NCBI GenBank assembly: GCA_030052745.1 | Contig: JANBVO010000003.1 | Coordinates: forward strand, 1,736,001-1,800,000 | Length of the DNA: 64,000 nt | Direction: 5' to 3' | DNA from: Pleurostoma richardsiae | Lineage: Eukaryota; Ascomycota; Sordariomycetes; Calosphaeriales; Pleurostomataceae | Shown here: positions 35,560 through 47,202 of the stretch, one piece after another | Numbering within the stretch: position 1 is the stretch's first letter | How the letters are laid out: each line of letters starts with the position of its first letter | The notes under the pieces: generated by a model | Database searches by the model: none | Told to the model about the DNA's origin: nothing | The model's input: only the letters and a program-made list of their open reading frames with translations | Made by a program: the position numbers and the translations under genes

Positions 35560-36688
35560 CTCCGCGGGTCATGGATCCGGGGAATGAATTTTCAGCGTCA
35601 TGGGATTGGTTCTCCCGCGTAACTCGACAGGCTGTGATGTGCGCATCATGGGACGATCTCGCACCTGTGCATGGAACATCTCCCTCAACAGGTTCCTTAC
35701 ATAGTATGTAAACGTAAATCCGTGGAGTAACGCGAGGTAGTGAGAGATGATGTAGCCTTGATGCGACAGGCAAGCACAAGACCGGTCACGTGGCCTGACT
35801 TGGGACTGTCTATCCTGTATTTAATGTAGTTGCACCTCTCAGTTGCACCTCTCAGTAGGACCTCTCAGTAGGACCGACAACAGATGGCTTGACATTTAAT
35901 ATCTGACAAACGCCTCTATTCCCACATGTACTTTAAAGTACCTACTCAATCCGAGCTTGATCCATTTTGCGTTGGTTATTTCAGCGGAGGTTCGGGCAGC
36001 TCCTGTATTTCTACTGCACAAGAGGCAGCCCAGGGGCATTCCGTTTCGCGAACAAAGACAAACAACACTGAAAAGGGTTGCGAAAGGCATCTAGAGCTAC
36101 CTAGCTTCTACAGGCCATGACTGTACTCCATACAACAACAATCTGCTCAAGTGCTCTCCTCCCATAGCCAGTCTCGAGCTTGGTGTCGCCTGCGTTTGCT
36201 CAGGAGGCATATGCGCTTGACGCGCGATTTCCTCATTTAAAAACACTGCGATCGATTAAGCCCTCTTCGGCTTGTTTCATATTATTCGTGCCGTAGAATT
36301 GTCGGAAAGCTCTGTTATCATGTAAACCTCGATCTGCAGACTTGCAAGCAGCCAGTGCGGGTGATTCGAGCCTGGTGGACGCCTACTCCAAACAACATCC
36401 CGCCAAATTTGTACAAGAATCTCTCAACCAATCCAATGACCTTCGTCCTTCGAAAAAATCGTGTATCTGGCTGAGCACGTGGATAGCCGGCGGAAAGACC
36501 AGCCGCCTGTAAGCTGATACTCTCAGCACGCAACACGGTCTTGCCGGGGTGTCTTTATGTAGAAGGGAGGCCCTTCCGAGTGTAGAAATCGGCTGCTGGC
36601 TTCAACAATCGCCGACGTAGCTCCCACCGACCCTGAACGTATTTTCCACTTTCTTAAGCAGTGGGACCCTCGTGGTCAACCTGCCCTT
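35560..36688. other. Spacer with a 13-bp minisatellite
   Basis: About 1.1 kb upstream of the Rad51-like gene and downstream of Pal1. Apart from the tandem repeat at 35829-35877, no feature is recognised. Confidence 0.55.
35829..35877 (+). repeat. 13-bp minisatellite, about 3.7 copies
   Basis: Two copies of GTTGCACCTCTCA, one of GTAGGACCTCTCA and a partial fourth GTAGGACC, head to tail. It lies about 270 bp upstream of the Rad51-like start. Confidence 0.85.
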
Positions 36689-38580
36689 CTAAGCCGCAGT
36701 ACCAGGAGGAGGGGGCTGATTCTCGCTTGGCCGTTTCCGCCCTCCCTTCAGGCTCTTGACACGGGCCAGCAGACCGCTCCCCTGCTTAGGCTGCTCTTCG
36801 GTGGGACTGACAGCATCGTGGGTGGCACGGCGCTCAAGGCCATACGAAGTACGTCCGGGGCTGCCAGGCGAGGTGCGACCAGTCCGACGGACAGAGATCT
36901 GCTCTTCGCCCTTCTTGGGGTCATATTCCACGAAGAAAGGATTGGGCTCGGCATAACGTGGGCCCATGCTGGACGTCGTAGGGTAATCGGCAGGTGGGGA
37001 CCTGCGGGTGCCATAGGTGCCCTCTGGGTTCGTCATGCGACCGGACGGCTGGAAGTCCCTTGGTCCATTGCGGTTGATATTGCGAATCCGATGAGCGAGA
37101 GACTTCTTGCGCTGGATACCGTTCTCCATGGTCTCCTGCGCCGTTTCCTGCTCGCGTCGCTCAATATCCTTGCGGGCCGCGGGTGTGCCCTCGAGGAAAG
37201 TGGATGTGCCGAGGCCGAGAGACTCGTCACCATGCAAGATAGATCCCCGGCTGAGAGGGTCAAACACTGCGGCTTCGCCTTTGGTTCGGGCAGCCTTGCC
37301 CGCCGCGCCGGCCGCATAGTCTATGAATGCCTCTTGGTCCCCATTTCCCATGAAGGTAGCATGATCAGGTCTCGCATTTAAAGGGCCCGCACCACCAATA
37401 GCCATGTTGAGAGAGTCTTTTGGGAATGCCTGCATCGGCGCACGCCGGCTGCCATCACGATTGCGGTGCGAGTTCAGAGCGTCGTACGGACCATCATGAT
37501 GAAACACTGTCCGCCGAGGTCAGTAAGAATGTCGGCACATGAGGGGGCCGGGTAGAACTTACGGCCAGTGCCAAAAATGCTCGTCGAGTCGAGCCGGTCA
37601 ATGATGTCCATCTTTCGGCTGGGCTTTGGCTTTTCCTTTCTATCGCGGTGTCTGCGCTCGCGCTCTTGGCGACGCGAGTCTCGCGCCTTCCGCTCCTCTT
37701 CCGTCAAGGGCTTCTCGTGATCAGCTACAGATGATTCCGAGTTTCGGCGCGGTCGACTGCCTTTCCCCCGCTGCGGGGAGGACTCGCCAGGACCATCACG
37801 CATTCTTCGAGCTCGCATGGCTTCTTCCTGGGATCTGGTGGGTCGATGATTGGGCGGGGGCCGGCGACCAGGCGGAGGGACATTCTCTCCCCGTGGAGCA
37901 CCTGGTCGGTTCACCGGAGGCGGTCGCACGCTTGTCTTATCTTCGATTGTCAGGTCGCCCTGTAGACGCAGAACAGTCAGCTTAAAAGCCCTCGAAAAAA
38001 AGGGAGGGAAGTTGAGGAGAGCAAGGTAATCAATTGCATGCAGATAGCCAACGAGCACGTACGAAAAGATCTTCGGCCGTTGGTGAGGCCTTGCCAGAAA
38101 TTGTTGCCATGGTATCCTGCGAAGTTGCAGGTTGGTTCGATAAACTCGCAGGATCGAGGAATGGATTTCGCGACACAGGTCGAGGGTTAGGATCATCAAA
38201 AGGCGAGGTTGGCTGGCTAGGGAATGGGTTGGGCGACGTGGCTCGGTTGCGGAAAGGGTTGTTGGAGGAGAGGTTGAGTGTCAGACTGGCCGACCGCTGG
38301 TCTATAGAGGTTGTGGTCAGCTTATCTGTCCCGGCGGCCACATGCGTGCGAATGACGACTGTCAAAGGGACATGAAACATCAATCTCTCCTAGATGACAC
38401 AACAGGCTGGACGGTTAAGTGGACCGATGGCCATGCCTGGATGAAGACACAGCCAGCGAAAAAGGGGCCAAAAACTGGGAAGTGGGCAGGATTGGCAAGG
38501 GGCAAGGGGTTGGGGCAAGCATTCTTCGGGCATCAGGACTTGGTTTGCTCACCTGGATGATCTGGTTGGATGGCCGCCAT
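36689..38580 (-). CDS. PAL1: Pal1 family cell-morphology protein
   Basis: 493-residue Pal1-domain protein. Fission yeast Pal1 is a membrane-associated protein at growing tips and the division site; yeast Pal1 is linked to endocytic patches. Exons: 38580-38553 (MAAIQPDHP), 38301-38063, 37959-37563 and 37506-36689. Intron 1 is long for this window (251 bp). The Pal1 core is RKMDIIDRLDSTSIFGTG followed across intron 3 by FHHDGPYDALNSHRNRDG and RRAPMQAFPKDSLNMAIGG. Upstream is an Asn/Pro-Phe rich part with NPFRNR, NPFPSQ and NPFLDP (NPF motifs bind EH domains, fitting an endocytic role) and a basic Arg/Glu helix (EERKARDSRRQERERRHRDR). The C-terminus is Lys/Pro-rich and probably disordered. Confidence 0.92.
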
Positions 38581-39703
38581 GCTGGGCAAGCTTTGGATGG
38601 ATGGATGCGCGTCCTCTTGCCAGGGATGTTTATTCCGGCCGCCAGCCTTCGACGAAAGGGAGGAGCGGCAGGTGTTGCTTGCGACGCAGAATTCCCCGGG
38701 ATCGCCTTGGACAAGTAGGCTAGAGGGACAAAACAGAGCAGCTCAAACGATAGCGGAGACACGTTTTGGCGCGGGCCAAAGCGGTCGGTGCCAGGGCGCA
38801 CAATAGGAGGCGGCTATATGTGATGACGATGGGCTCTAGGTTTTAAGAGGGACCCTCTGTGGAGACGTAGCTCCGCGTGCCTGAATGCTGCTATGTAACG
38901 GCTGTCAGGGAGGACAGTAGGACAGGAGAAGAAGAGGACTAGGGTTTGTCAAGCTGCCGTGCGATGTTGCGTGAAGATGATGATCCTATTGTTATGTGGC
39001 AGTGACAGGAGGAGGATTGCGAATGAGGGTGCTATGAAGCACTAGGGAGTCCGACCCAGCGGTTATTTTGGCAGGGTGCCGGACCGAAAAATAGCGTGCT
39101 GGTGGGTAGCTCGTGTCTTCAACTTGTTGTTTGCGCGAGTGGCAGATCGGCTCGTGCGCGCGCTCAACGACTCGAAGCAGGGAGGATGACGTCGACGTGT
39201 TTGTGTTTGCGTGCCCCAGCGTGGCCGGGGAATTCGGTTGTGGATGCTGGCAGCAAGGTGCGGATATGGTGCAGAATCCCGTGTGTGAGTATGGAGTTAC
39301 TCGTAGGTGCTGGTCTTGACGATAAGACGATAGTGGTCTAGCCTATGTCTCTCTCTCCCTTTTTCTCTTTTTTCCCGGTCTGTCGAAAGTGGGCCGTCGA
39401 AGAAGGGAGGTGATGCGACCGTGAAGACTGAAAGGCGGGCTAGAAACCGAAGTAAGGAAACTCGATAGCAGGGCGGGGCGGACGGAGGATCAGAACCGGA
39501 TGCCGAGGGGATATTTGAGGCAGTGCAGCACTGCAGACTCAAAGATGGTTTGGGGTCAAGTCAAAGAAAAGAAAAAGATGTTGCCGCTCTTTGGGTGGAT
39601 TGGATTGATGATGGAGTTCGGAGAGGAGCGGCGGCGGGAGTGGATGAATGGATGGAATAAAAAGGACCGAGGGACCCTCGTGCGTGTTCCGTAACTAAGA
39701 GCC

Positions 39704-39724
39704 AGGAGTAAGGAGTAAGGAGTA
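39704..39724 (+). repeat. AGGAGTA tandem repeat, 3 copies
   Basis: Three exact head-to-tail copies of the 7-mer AGGAGTA. No associated gene. Confidence 0.85.
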
Positions 39725-39824
39725 ACGCGGTGGTGACAGGCCGTGAAGGGCTTGACTGCTGCTTTCTTCACGCCTGGTTCACGAGCCTGGAATGTGCTTT
39801 TGGGTCTTGGGCCTCGTCCTGGTT

Positions 39825-39845
39825 TTGGTCTTGGTCTTGGTCTTG
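39825..39845 (+). repeat. TTGGTC tandem repeat, 3.5 copies
   Basis: Three exact copies of TTGGTC followed by TTG. Simple repeat in the gene-free interval. Confidence 0.8.
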
Positions 39846-41541
39846 CCGTAGATGAACGGTCCTTTCCTTACTGATACGGCGGATAGACGGATGAGGGACG
39901 GAGGAACGGACGATCTTACTGTGAAGAAGCTTTTTGCAGAGTTGAGGAAGGAGCAGATCACTCACAGAAGAAGGAAGGAGCGGGACAGGGAAAGGAAAGG
40001 GAAGGAGTGATCGAGTGCACCGGCAAGTCCAGGTCCCACCGCGACAGAGATTTGGCTCAAATGAGACCCAGCAAAGCCACAGGTAGGTACCTCTCTGTCT
40101 CTCTGTCTCTGCCTTTTGTCTGCCTTGTGTGCCTTGTCTCTGGCTCACTCGCTCTCAGCCTTCAACTTCTGTGTTTCTCCTGGCCACTCTATTCTCCTGT
40201 TTGTCCCACTCGCTTCGCCAATACAGCCGATAAGGATAAGGCCCTGCTTCCAAAAAATGGCAAATTCAGCATTGGCAGAGAGAGAAGACTGGGCTAGCGA
40301 CTTCGCACTGCAACGGTTATTCTACACAGTATGGTACACCTGCGGATTCTCTCGAAGACTCCGAGACGCATCTCTCGGATCCCGGGGCCCGTTTCCAGAT
40401 CGATGCGCAAGAGTGACCAGATCCTTAACCGACCATGCTCCGATGCCACACTTGACCCGAGTGTGGGATCCAGCCGTCGACGAGCTACTATGACACTACG
40501 AGCACACTAACATGCAGATTACAATGCAATCACGGCTGTCGGATGGTGTTGTTCCCCTTTCTCCTCGCCTCGACACACCTGCAAGATCCCACGAACTTAC
40601 GAGCTGGCGACTAACATCGTATATCGCCTTCACGAGCAGGATGTCGAGCCTGGGTCTTCTGGCACCTTCCGAAAGCTGTCAGACACCGCCGGGTAGCCTA
40701 CGGTACGACCTCGTGTTTCTGCAGGCCTCCACCACCCACACGCCTAATAACCTCAGATGCAGGAGCTTTGAGCACCAGCAAGGGCCAGTAATGCGACCTT
40801 TGAAGCAGCCCCTCTTTTTACGAGAGTTTGCGGGGTGCTTCACAGGCATCACCGTCCAATCGCCCGCCACAGAAGGTGCCTCGCGGCTTGGCAGGAGGAA
40901 CCGTCAGTCATCGCCCGTCTCTACGGCTCCATACGTGTATTCCGTACAGTTCTACCGAGTACACTGTCCTCACCGCCTCGAGCGCCTCGAGAACCTGGTC
41001 CTGAGCTGGACCGGAGCATCGGGCTGTCAGGCTCATAGCGGCCCCGTCGCACTGCGCTCGTCGGCATCTCCCTCAGCCGATGTGCATCCGCAGTTGCAAA
41101 CGACGTATGTATATTGGTGAACCCCTGTCTGCGATGAAGACCCCTTTTCGTGACCCACAAGGGACCCCTATCTTATGAGTTGCTAAAAGTAGTATGCCCT
41201 CTTACTACCGACAACCGCGAGCATGGTTCCGTTTTTGCGGGGTAAACAACACCTCCGGCACTACAGTACTTGACTGATGAGGCGGACCGGAATAGCTTGC
41301 TGGCCGGCGGTCCCGGTCTGTAAACCAGTGGTTGATGGACGCACGACTCTGTAGACTCATCATTTATCTATTGCTTGTCATGATTACCATTTATGTACTC
41401 ATCAGCTCTCCTGGCTGTGGCTTGCCTTGAGTTACCCCAGATCAATAGTTCGTGTTTGTGGCTACCCTCCGTCGCTTACCTGCTGTAAGACATGAAATCC
41501 ATCAAAAGCCCCTGCCCCGGGTGGCACATGTCCTTCCCTCC

Positions 41542-42563
41542 TTACCAGGGCAGCTTCAACGGCGTGGACAAGTTGCTTCCTAGTGTGACCTCTGCCGTTC
41601 CGATATCACCTGCGCAGAACCGTCAGCACCCGCCTGGTGGAACTTAGAACAGCTGCAGCAGTGTACCTACCTGGCCCTCTGGGCGCCCAATACTCTCCAG
41701 TCTTCGAGATATCCAGGCTTTCCGTCCATTCGATCAGACTGGTCGCTGCCACATCCGGTGTTACAGCTAGTCATCGCCCAAAAGCCAGCCGACAGTCAGC
41801 CAACAGCCAGTGTCGACGAGCGACTCTCCCCCTTTCAAGGAGAAATTGAGGGGAGAAAAAGACACTTACCGCCTCCGTCGTCCCAGAACTTGTCGAAGCC
41901 CACGCCCTTGGTCATCTCGGTGCGCATGAAGCCCGGGTGCACGATGGACACGACGACGCCCTGGTCCTTCAGGTCGAGGCTCAGCAGCTTCCCCACCATG
42001 TTGAGCGCCGCCTTGCTGGCGTGGTGCCCGTAGTTGCCGCCGCCCTCCTTCTCGTGCCGCAGCGTGATGCTGCCCGACTCGGACGACACCAGCACCACCT
42101 TGGAGCCGCTCCGCAGCAGGCCGGCGTGCGCGAGCCGGTGCACGATGAAGACGGGCGCGACGGAGCTGGTCGTGTACATGCGCAGCTCCTCGTCCCAGCT
42201 GGGGCCCTTCTCGGCGGTGAAGTCCTCGGTCGCGAAGTAGCCCGCGGTGATGATCTGCTCCCGCGCCGCGGTAGGTCAGGCCTTGAGCGACTCTCCCGGT
42301 CCGGAGGAGCTCGTAGTGCGTTGGGGGTGACATACCACGGACTCCAATGGCTCCTGGCCCTTCAATGAATCGGCGAGCTTATCGCCTACATCTGGCTTCG
42401 TCAGGTCCACGCCATGTAGCCATTTGACGCCGTCCGGGAATCCGGCGGGTGAGTTGCCTGAGCGCGTCGTCCCGTACACTGTTCTGCCCTTCGCGGCGTA
42501 CTGTTTCGTGAGTTCGGCGCCAAGCCCGCGAGTAGCCCCGACAACGAGCACTGAGTGAGCCAT
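41542..42563 (-). CDS. Short-chain dehydrogenase/reductase family protein
   Basis: 258 residues from four exons: 42563-42336, 42254-41870, 41766-41671 and 41609-41542. The Rossmann start is HSVLVVGATRGLGAELTKQY, with the glycine-rich cofactor loop. YGTTRSG at the second strand suggests NADP preference through Arg (inference). Exon 2 carries IITAGYFATED and KVVLVSSESGSITLRHE with the catalytic Ser region. The active-site helix is NYGHHASKAALNMVGKL: the Lys is in place but His stands where the Tyr of YxxxK is expected. IVHPGFMRTEM follows. Exons 3 and 4 close with APRGPGDIGTAEVTLGSNLS, a typical end for this SDR subgroup. An in-frame ATG 39 codons upstream (42680) exists, but its extension looks unlike the family. 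A GATA-site cluster lies about 200 bp upstream. Confidence 0.82.
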
Positions 42564-42767
42564 CCTTCCTGCGTTCTTGGGGTGTTTCTTGAGATTCTGG
42601 AGCAAGCTCCTCTTCGACTGCTGCAGAAGCATGGACAGACTTGCAGAACTGCTATCTTGCTTGGCCTGGATGAGATGCAAGGCAAGACAGTTACGCTGAG
42701 TGATGCACTCCCTAGGTGCTATGATGCCATAGGCGGGGACATCTGCATGACATCTTAGAGTGTGTGC

Positions 42768-42810
42768 TTATCGATAAGTACCCTTGCAGAAGATAGTGAT
42801 GATCTTATCT
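42768..42810. promoter_or_regulatory. Cluster of four GATA-factor sites
   Basis: Within 43 bp there are four HGATAR sites. The palindrome CTTATCGATAAG gives CGATAA on both strands (42768-42777), AGATAG is at 42791-42796 and TTATCT, the complement of AGATAA, is at 42805-42810. NIT2/AreA-type nitrogen regulators and White-Collar/SRE-type factors bind such paired sites (family knowledge). The cluster lies 205-247 bp upstream of the SDR start. No protein-coding feature overlaps it. Confidence 0.5.
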
Positions 42811-44508
42811 TGGACCTCTCCTTGGACTTTCCGACTTCTCCTCTCCACCACTGCTTCTCCCCCCGGTTTGCTATTTCCTTGAGCATCTCCCTTTCTTTAT
42901 CTTCTTCCATCCTTCTCAAAATCAAGTGGTTTGAGCCCATTCCCCAGGCTCGGTTAGGGAAGTGGTGCAGAGCTTGCCGTAGGAAGCTCCATATCCATGC
43001 CGTTGACCAGACCAGCGGCCACAGTTGGTCCGCTTCTTCCTGCCGAGGACATCAATTACCTGGCGCGTTGCGTTGTATTACGTGGCTATCATCACTAGCC
43101 GTGAACTATATGCGAACGATCTTGAAGCAGGCAAAACTGGTCAAGCTCCATGGCCGCTCGACCTAAGAAACGGCTCTGATGGCTGGGACATCTGCTGCAC
43201 AAACGACGTTACCTCGTTGACACTAGACTGATCGTATGGTTTTGACCTATGCGGACAGAGAGTGTCTCTGAGGCGGCACATCGCAACGGAACCAACAGAC
43301 AAGTCTAGTGGCTTGATAAGATAGCTATGAGGCAGCCTCAGACGCCGACAGTCCTTGATCGTGTTGCAAAGCCTCGGCCTCACCGTTGAAAGCACTGGCA
43401 GGCGAAGACTGGGCGTATCTGGCGTTCATTGTCCATGTACCCCAGTGAAGCCCGAAAATGTCTTGTCTTTGGACGTGTTCTGTGCCTTTTGAGGGGAGCC
43501 ATTTGCGTCACGAGACGAAACAAACCCTTTTTTATGCCTTGGGAGCTGCCTGAACCAGGTGGCCAGCAAGCTTGGGCAACCACACAAGGAAGCTGCTCGA
43601 ATAGAGCCTCGAGATTATGGAACCTCTCGGACTATGGCGCGGATGTAGGTTGGCTACTGTCTTCGGCAGCCGAGGAAAGCCTTAGCTACATATCAGGAGT
43701 TATCTCTCATATTCACTTTCGAAGTTATCCTAGGCAACATCTATTCGATTTGCCGGTCTCAGATGCGCTCCTCTCCTGATGTATTGACTTTGAGAAGCCT
43801 TTTTACTCCTTGGGAAACGCCTCGAGGGCCGAGTGCTTTACACTCCTCTAACTACCCCTAGTTCCTACATCGAGAGCTTCACATTAGAACTCTACTTAAC
43901 ATGTTTCCGCCCCTATAGTCCTGTGCTCGATTCGACTATGTCGCCAGTGTCGGTAGCGTACATCAGGATTGGGTCAGTATGGGCGCTTAACAGTCTCGTT
44001 CATTATTGAAGGACCTGCAGCCCAAGACAACCAGCCATTCATCCCCCTCTTCAGGCCTCGCATAAACCACACGATCAAGCTCAATATAGCTTTCTTAAGG
44101 CTTGGCAAGCCCCGCGATTTTACCTCGCCCAGCATCGGCAATGTCGATCACCACTGACAGAGGCCACGAGCCCGACCAGGTACCTGGCCCCCCTTACCAT
44201 CTTCAGCCAGGCCCCGGCTTGGCACCTCCGCATCCTGCTAGTCGACGTTACCTTCTCAGCGAGACCCGGTGTGCCCTCCGGCGCATGTCCTTCCTACCCA
44301 CCCATATTCCAAGATCCAGATCTCACAAATGATCTTCATTTCACCGTCCCCCTCGGCGAAATTGTTCACGATAATGCGGGATCGTCGTCACATGGAGCCC
44401 CGGCCGGGCCCCGCGGACGGTCTGTTGACACAAGCCAACGACCGCGCAGCCCGTACGCCCGCGCCGAGGCTCTGTGACATCTCAGGGCACCTTCCTGGCT
44501 GTGGCACC

Positions 44509-44515
44509 TATATAA
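44509..44515 (+). promoter_or_regulatory. TATA box of the VAO-type oxidase gene
   Basis: TATATAA, 90 bp upstream of the ATG at 44605, in CCTATATAACTG. Position and sequence fit a core promoter. Confidence 0.5.
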
Positions 44516-44604
44516 CTGAAGTCCCTATCGGAGCCTCCAGGAGGATGTCGGCCTGCTGTCGCGTCTGACGCGGAAGCCCAGACTGACTTCACCTGTTACC
44601 CGTC

Positions 44605-46303
44605 ATGGCCCCTTTTCACAGCCTTGCGCTTCTGGCGCTCTCTGTTGTCGCGTCTACCGCCTTTGAGTACAACACCTTCGACGGCGAGGGTTTCCCATCA
44701 TGCTACAACGTCACAGAGGTGCACAACGCCACAAGCGTGGACGAGATGGTCTCCCTCGTGCAGCAGTACGCCGCGTCGGGCACTCAGGTCCGTGCCGGCG
44801 GTAAGGGGCATCAGTGGTACGACACCCAGTGCAGTGACGACTCGACCGTGATCATCCGCACAGAGTACGTCAACGGCATCTCGAACTTCGACCTGGACGC
44901 CGGGTCCGTCGTCGTCGAGGCCGGCGTCACCTTCTTCCAGCTGGCGGAGTACCTGCACGAGCGTGGGGCCAACATCGGAACCGGCCTGGTGAATTGGAAC
45001 ATCTCCCTAGGCGGGAGCATCGCGATGGGTGCCCACAGGACATCTATCAGGGAAGACGCTGTAGTTGTCGGGGGTGTCCTTGCTCTGGATATCATCGACG
45101 GTACCGGCACGATCCAGCACATTGAGCGTGACGAGACCAGCGATGACTGGCTTGCCGCTTCTACCTCTTTGGGTCTACTGGGGATCATTGCCAGGATCCA
45201 GATGAAGATATATCCTGAGACCGTTCTATATGCTATGCAAGAGACGTGAGTGTAGCCCCACCAACCATCCACGCATACCGAGTATCCACTGACTTCTGCA
45301 AGCCTGGACGAGGACGAGGTGCTCAACGGAGACATCTACGGCATGATATCGCCCTACATGACAGCCAACTTCTGGTGGTGGCCGTACAAGAAGAAGTTCC
45401 ACTGGCGCTACTATGATGTAGTGCCCGACAACACCAGCACGCAACGGGGCTTCCAGTCGACATTCTCGGTCACGCCCATCGAGGGCTGGGCGGCGTGGAA
45501 CCTGCTCAACAGCGGCAAATACCTCGAGACGTCCAACATGCTGGCCGAGGAGATCTTCTTCGGTCAGTGGGAGAAGCCAAACTTCCATACCAAGGACACT
45601 GACGAGGTCATCGAGGAGTGGCCTGTCTACGGCTACAACTACGACGTTCTCATCGGCGGCCTGTACCCTGGCCAGAAGCCCGAGTGGGACTACGACCTGC
45701 ACGGGTACACGCTCGAGCTGGCGGTGCCGGTGACTATGGCGAACCAGCTGCTCAAGAGGATCCGCGAGCTGTTCGACGCGCAGTGGGACGAGAAGCTCAT
45801 CGTCATGACGTCGACGTACCGCAGCGGCATCAACATCAAGTTCGGCAAGCCGCACTACGACCTGCTGGGGCAGGTCACGTACAACACCTCGGACGGGTAT
45901 GACTGGAGCAAGGGCACCATCATGTTCGACTTCCCGTCCTTCAGGCCCACCGTGGGGGACCACAAGCGGTTCAACGAGGACTTTTGTGAGCATTCCTGTC
46001 CGGTTCTGAGCATGTAGACCGGTAATCCGCTGACGCAGCCATCATCTAGATACGAACCTGACCCACACGCTAATCGACGAGTTCCCATGCCGGCCGCACT
46101 GGACCAAGAACACGCGCGAGACATTCCAGAGGGCTCTGAAGAACCTCGACCAGGACGTGAGTTTTCGACATTCCTCGTAGCGGTGGTAGGTCTTGCCTAC
46201 TGACGGTCTCCAGAACCTCGCTCGCTTCAAGACGGTCCGAGAGAAGTATGATCCCAACGGTATCTTCCGCAGCGTCTTGGGAGAGATCCTTGGCCTCTTC
46301 TGA
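44605..46303 (+). CDS. Secreted VAO-type FAD-binding oxidase (aldonolactone-oxidase-like)
   Basis: 506-residue flavin oxidase from four exons: 44605-45245, 45303-45985, 46050-46156 and 46214-46303. The N-terminus is a signal peptide (MAPFHSLALLALSVVASTA). The FAD_binding_4 domain shows VRAGGKGHQWYDTQCSDD, where the His of GKGHQW matches the flavin-linked His region of the VAO family, then VEAGVTFFQLAEYLHERG and LGGSIAMGAHRTS. The end reads KTVREKYDPNGIFRSVLG, similar to the K-x-DP-N-x-x-F end of arabinonolactone/gulonolactone oxidases. Unlike mitochondrial ALO, this one appears secreted, so a sugar-lactone or oligosaccharide substrate outside the cell is a guess. The stop is 378 bp from the stop of the convergent WSC gene. 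Confidence 0.85.
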
Positions 46304-46681
46304 GGCAGCTTTGATGTGCTATGAGTGACGAGGATGATGCTGGTATCAAAGGCTTTGGACTGCACAAGTGTAGCTCCCTGTGTATGCTGTCTGGAGAGTG
46401 AGCCTTAAATCTAATAATGGTCTTGCTACAAAGTAAAAAGGTTTCTCGGATTCGCTAGGCTACAAAAACATGGTCGACCGCTTTTCTTGGAGGCACTGAG
46501 AAGGCCGGTATAACTCTAGTAGTCCTCCCAGCATATACACCAAAGCCCTTGACAACCTGATTCGACCGATCCACCTCATTGTCCTGAATGGCTCTAAACC
46601 CACCCCTGATAACACATATAGGAAAATAACATTGAACAAGCCGTAGCTAGTAGGGTGAGAAGTCGCACTGTTGGCCCGCTA
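46304..46681. other. Convergent 3' spacer
   Basis: 378 bp between the FAD oxidase and WSC protein stops. No gene seen. Confidence 0.55.
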
Positions 46682-47167
46682 TCATGTCAAAAGCATCCGG
46701 CCAAACGCCGGCCGCCGCTGGGGAGCGCCACCCACTTCTGGTTCGCCCTGGCCGCCCGCAAGAGGAGTGGGCTCAGGAGGCAAGAAGGTGCTCTCACCGA
46801 TGATCCAGGATCGCGTAACGAGAACGCATGTGCCCTCGTCGGCCGGCATAGTAGACTCGGGGAAGAACTCGCCACACGGTAGGGAGAGCGTCGACTCGGG
46901 AGGCAACAGCCCGCCAGCGCCGATACCCCCGGAACCACCATGACCGCCGTCGCCACCCTGGCTACCACCCTGACCACCCTTACCGCCGCCCTGACCACCC
47001 TGGCCGCCCTTGCCACCCGCGCCACCAGCACCGCCAGGCTTTCCGGGGTGACCTGGGCGTCCAGGATGACCTGCAGTCGTAGTGGTACTACTGGACGTGC
47101 TGCTTACCCCAGTGGTGGTCCTACCGAGAGCAGAAGTTGTTGTCGTCGTCGCCGTCGTCGTCGTCGC

Positions 47168-47202
<35 letters not shown>

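Larger units (their letters stand above)
38581..41541. other. 3 kb gene-free interval upstream of Pal1
   Basis: Holds the Pal1 promoter and leader and the SDR 3' region. Simple repeats occur at 39704 and 39825, with a CT-rich stretch near 40,090-40,200. Frames such as 40512-41120 and 39768-40148 have no motif and biased, repeat-driven composition. No gene called. Confidence 0.5.
42564..44604. other. Divergent promoter region, SDR and FAD oxidase
   Basis: 2.0 kb between two divergent genes, with the GATA cluster near the SDR side and a TATA box near the FAD oxidase side. The frames (for example 43429-43779) lack family motifs. No gene called. Confidence 0.55.

Noticed and set aside
40512-41120. 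202-codon plus-strand frame
   Set aside because: No family signal, unusual composition and no supporting splice structure.
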